A stretch of 5,584 bases of DNA from the NCBI GenBank assembly GCA_003511885.1, contig DOIX01000188.1:18095-23678 (forward strand). The letters are read 5' to 3'. The DNA comes from Cyanobacteria bacterium UBA11153. Lineage in GTDB: Bacteria > Cyanobacteriota > Cyanobacteriia > Cyanobacteriales > Coleofasciculaceae. Each line of letters starts with the position of its first letter. Position 1 is the first letter of the stretch. Below the pieces are notes generated by a model. That model had not been told where the DNA came from. It was given only the letters and a program-made list of their open reading frames with translations, and searched no databases. Made by a program: the position numbers and the translations under genes. Below, in pieces: positions 5,557 through 5,584 of the stretch.

Positions 5557-5570
5557 GACAATTGACAATT
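5557..5570. repeat. Two tandem GACAATT heptamers
   Basis: GACAATT occurs at 5557-5563 and 5564-5570 with no gap. The seven-base period and intergenic position resemble another short cyanobacterial STRR family. Two copies could be chance. Confidence 0.5.
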
Positions 5571-5584
5571 TTTAACTATCAACT

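Larger units (their letters stand above)
5380..5584. other. AT-rich intergenic DNA downstream of smpB
   Basis: No convincing gene is present. It contains a 7-bp inverted repeat (5426-5445), flanking arms GGTTA (5406-5410) and TAACC (5448-5452) that could extend the fold, and two tandem GACAATT heptamers at 5557-5570. A reverse frame is open from a TTG at 5568 down to 5356, overlapping the end of smpB, but it has weak support. The window ends before the next gene. Confidence 0.6.

Overview
The window most likely comes from a cyanobacterium, probably a filamentous Oscillatoriales or Nostocales type. The signs are four copies of the HIP1 octamer GCGATCGC, short tandem heptamer arrays of the CCCTAGC type next to genes, AT-rich intergenic DNA, and a DUF3616 protein, a ComFB-like small protein and a long multi-PAS histidine kinase, all common in that phylum. 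This assignment is inference; no rRNA or photosynthesis gene is present.

Layout. 1-179: intergenic DNA with an 11-base direct repeat and a CCCTAGC array. 180-1253 (+): DUF3616 protein of unknown function. 1254-1420: convergent intergenic DNA with a weak terminator-like hairpin and an 8-bp inverted repeat. 1421-1801 (-): small protein, tentatively ComFB-like. 1802-2191: 390-base divergent intergenic region with a palindrome and a decayed G-rich heptad array. 2192-4798 (+): membrane-anchored sensor histidine kinase with four PAS-like domains, starting behind a near-perfect Shine-Dalgarno at 2192 rather than at the upstream ATG at 2123. 4799-4911: intergenic DNA ending in a six-unit heptamer array. 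4912-5379 (+): smpB, the tmRNA-binding trans-translation factor. 5380-5584: AT-rich DNA with no convincing gene.

The genes do not form an obvious pathway. The kinase has no response regulator beside it and looks like an orphan sensor. It could be cotranscribed with smpB, but the 113-base gap with its own promoter-like sequence suggests smpB is at least partly independent. The most notable feature is non-coding. Clear C-rich heptamer arrays sit 28 bases upstream of the DUF3616 start and 4 bases upstream of the smpB start, and a decayed array in the opposite orientation lies upstream of the kinase. Their G-rich strands match the four-run G-quadruplex pattern, and the smpB array occupies the place where a ribosome binding site would be. 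I found no strong evidence for a wholly new multi-gene system.
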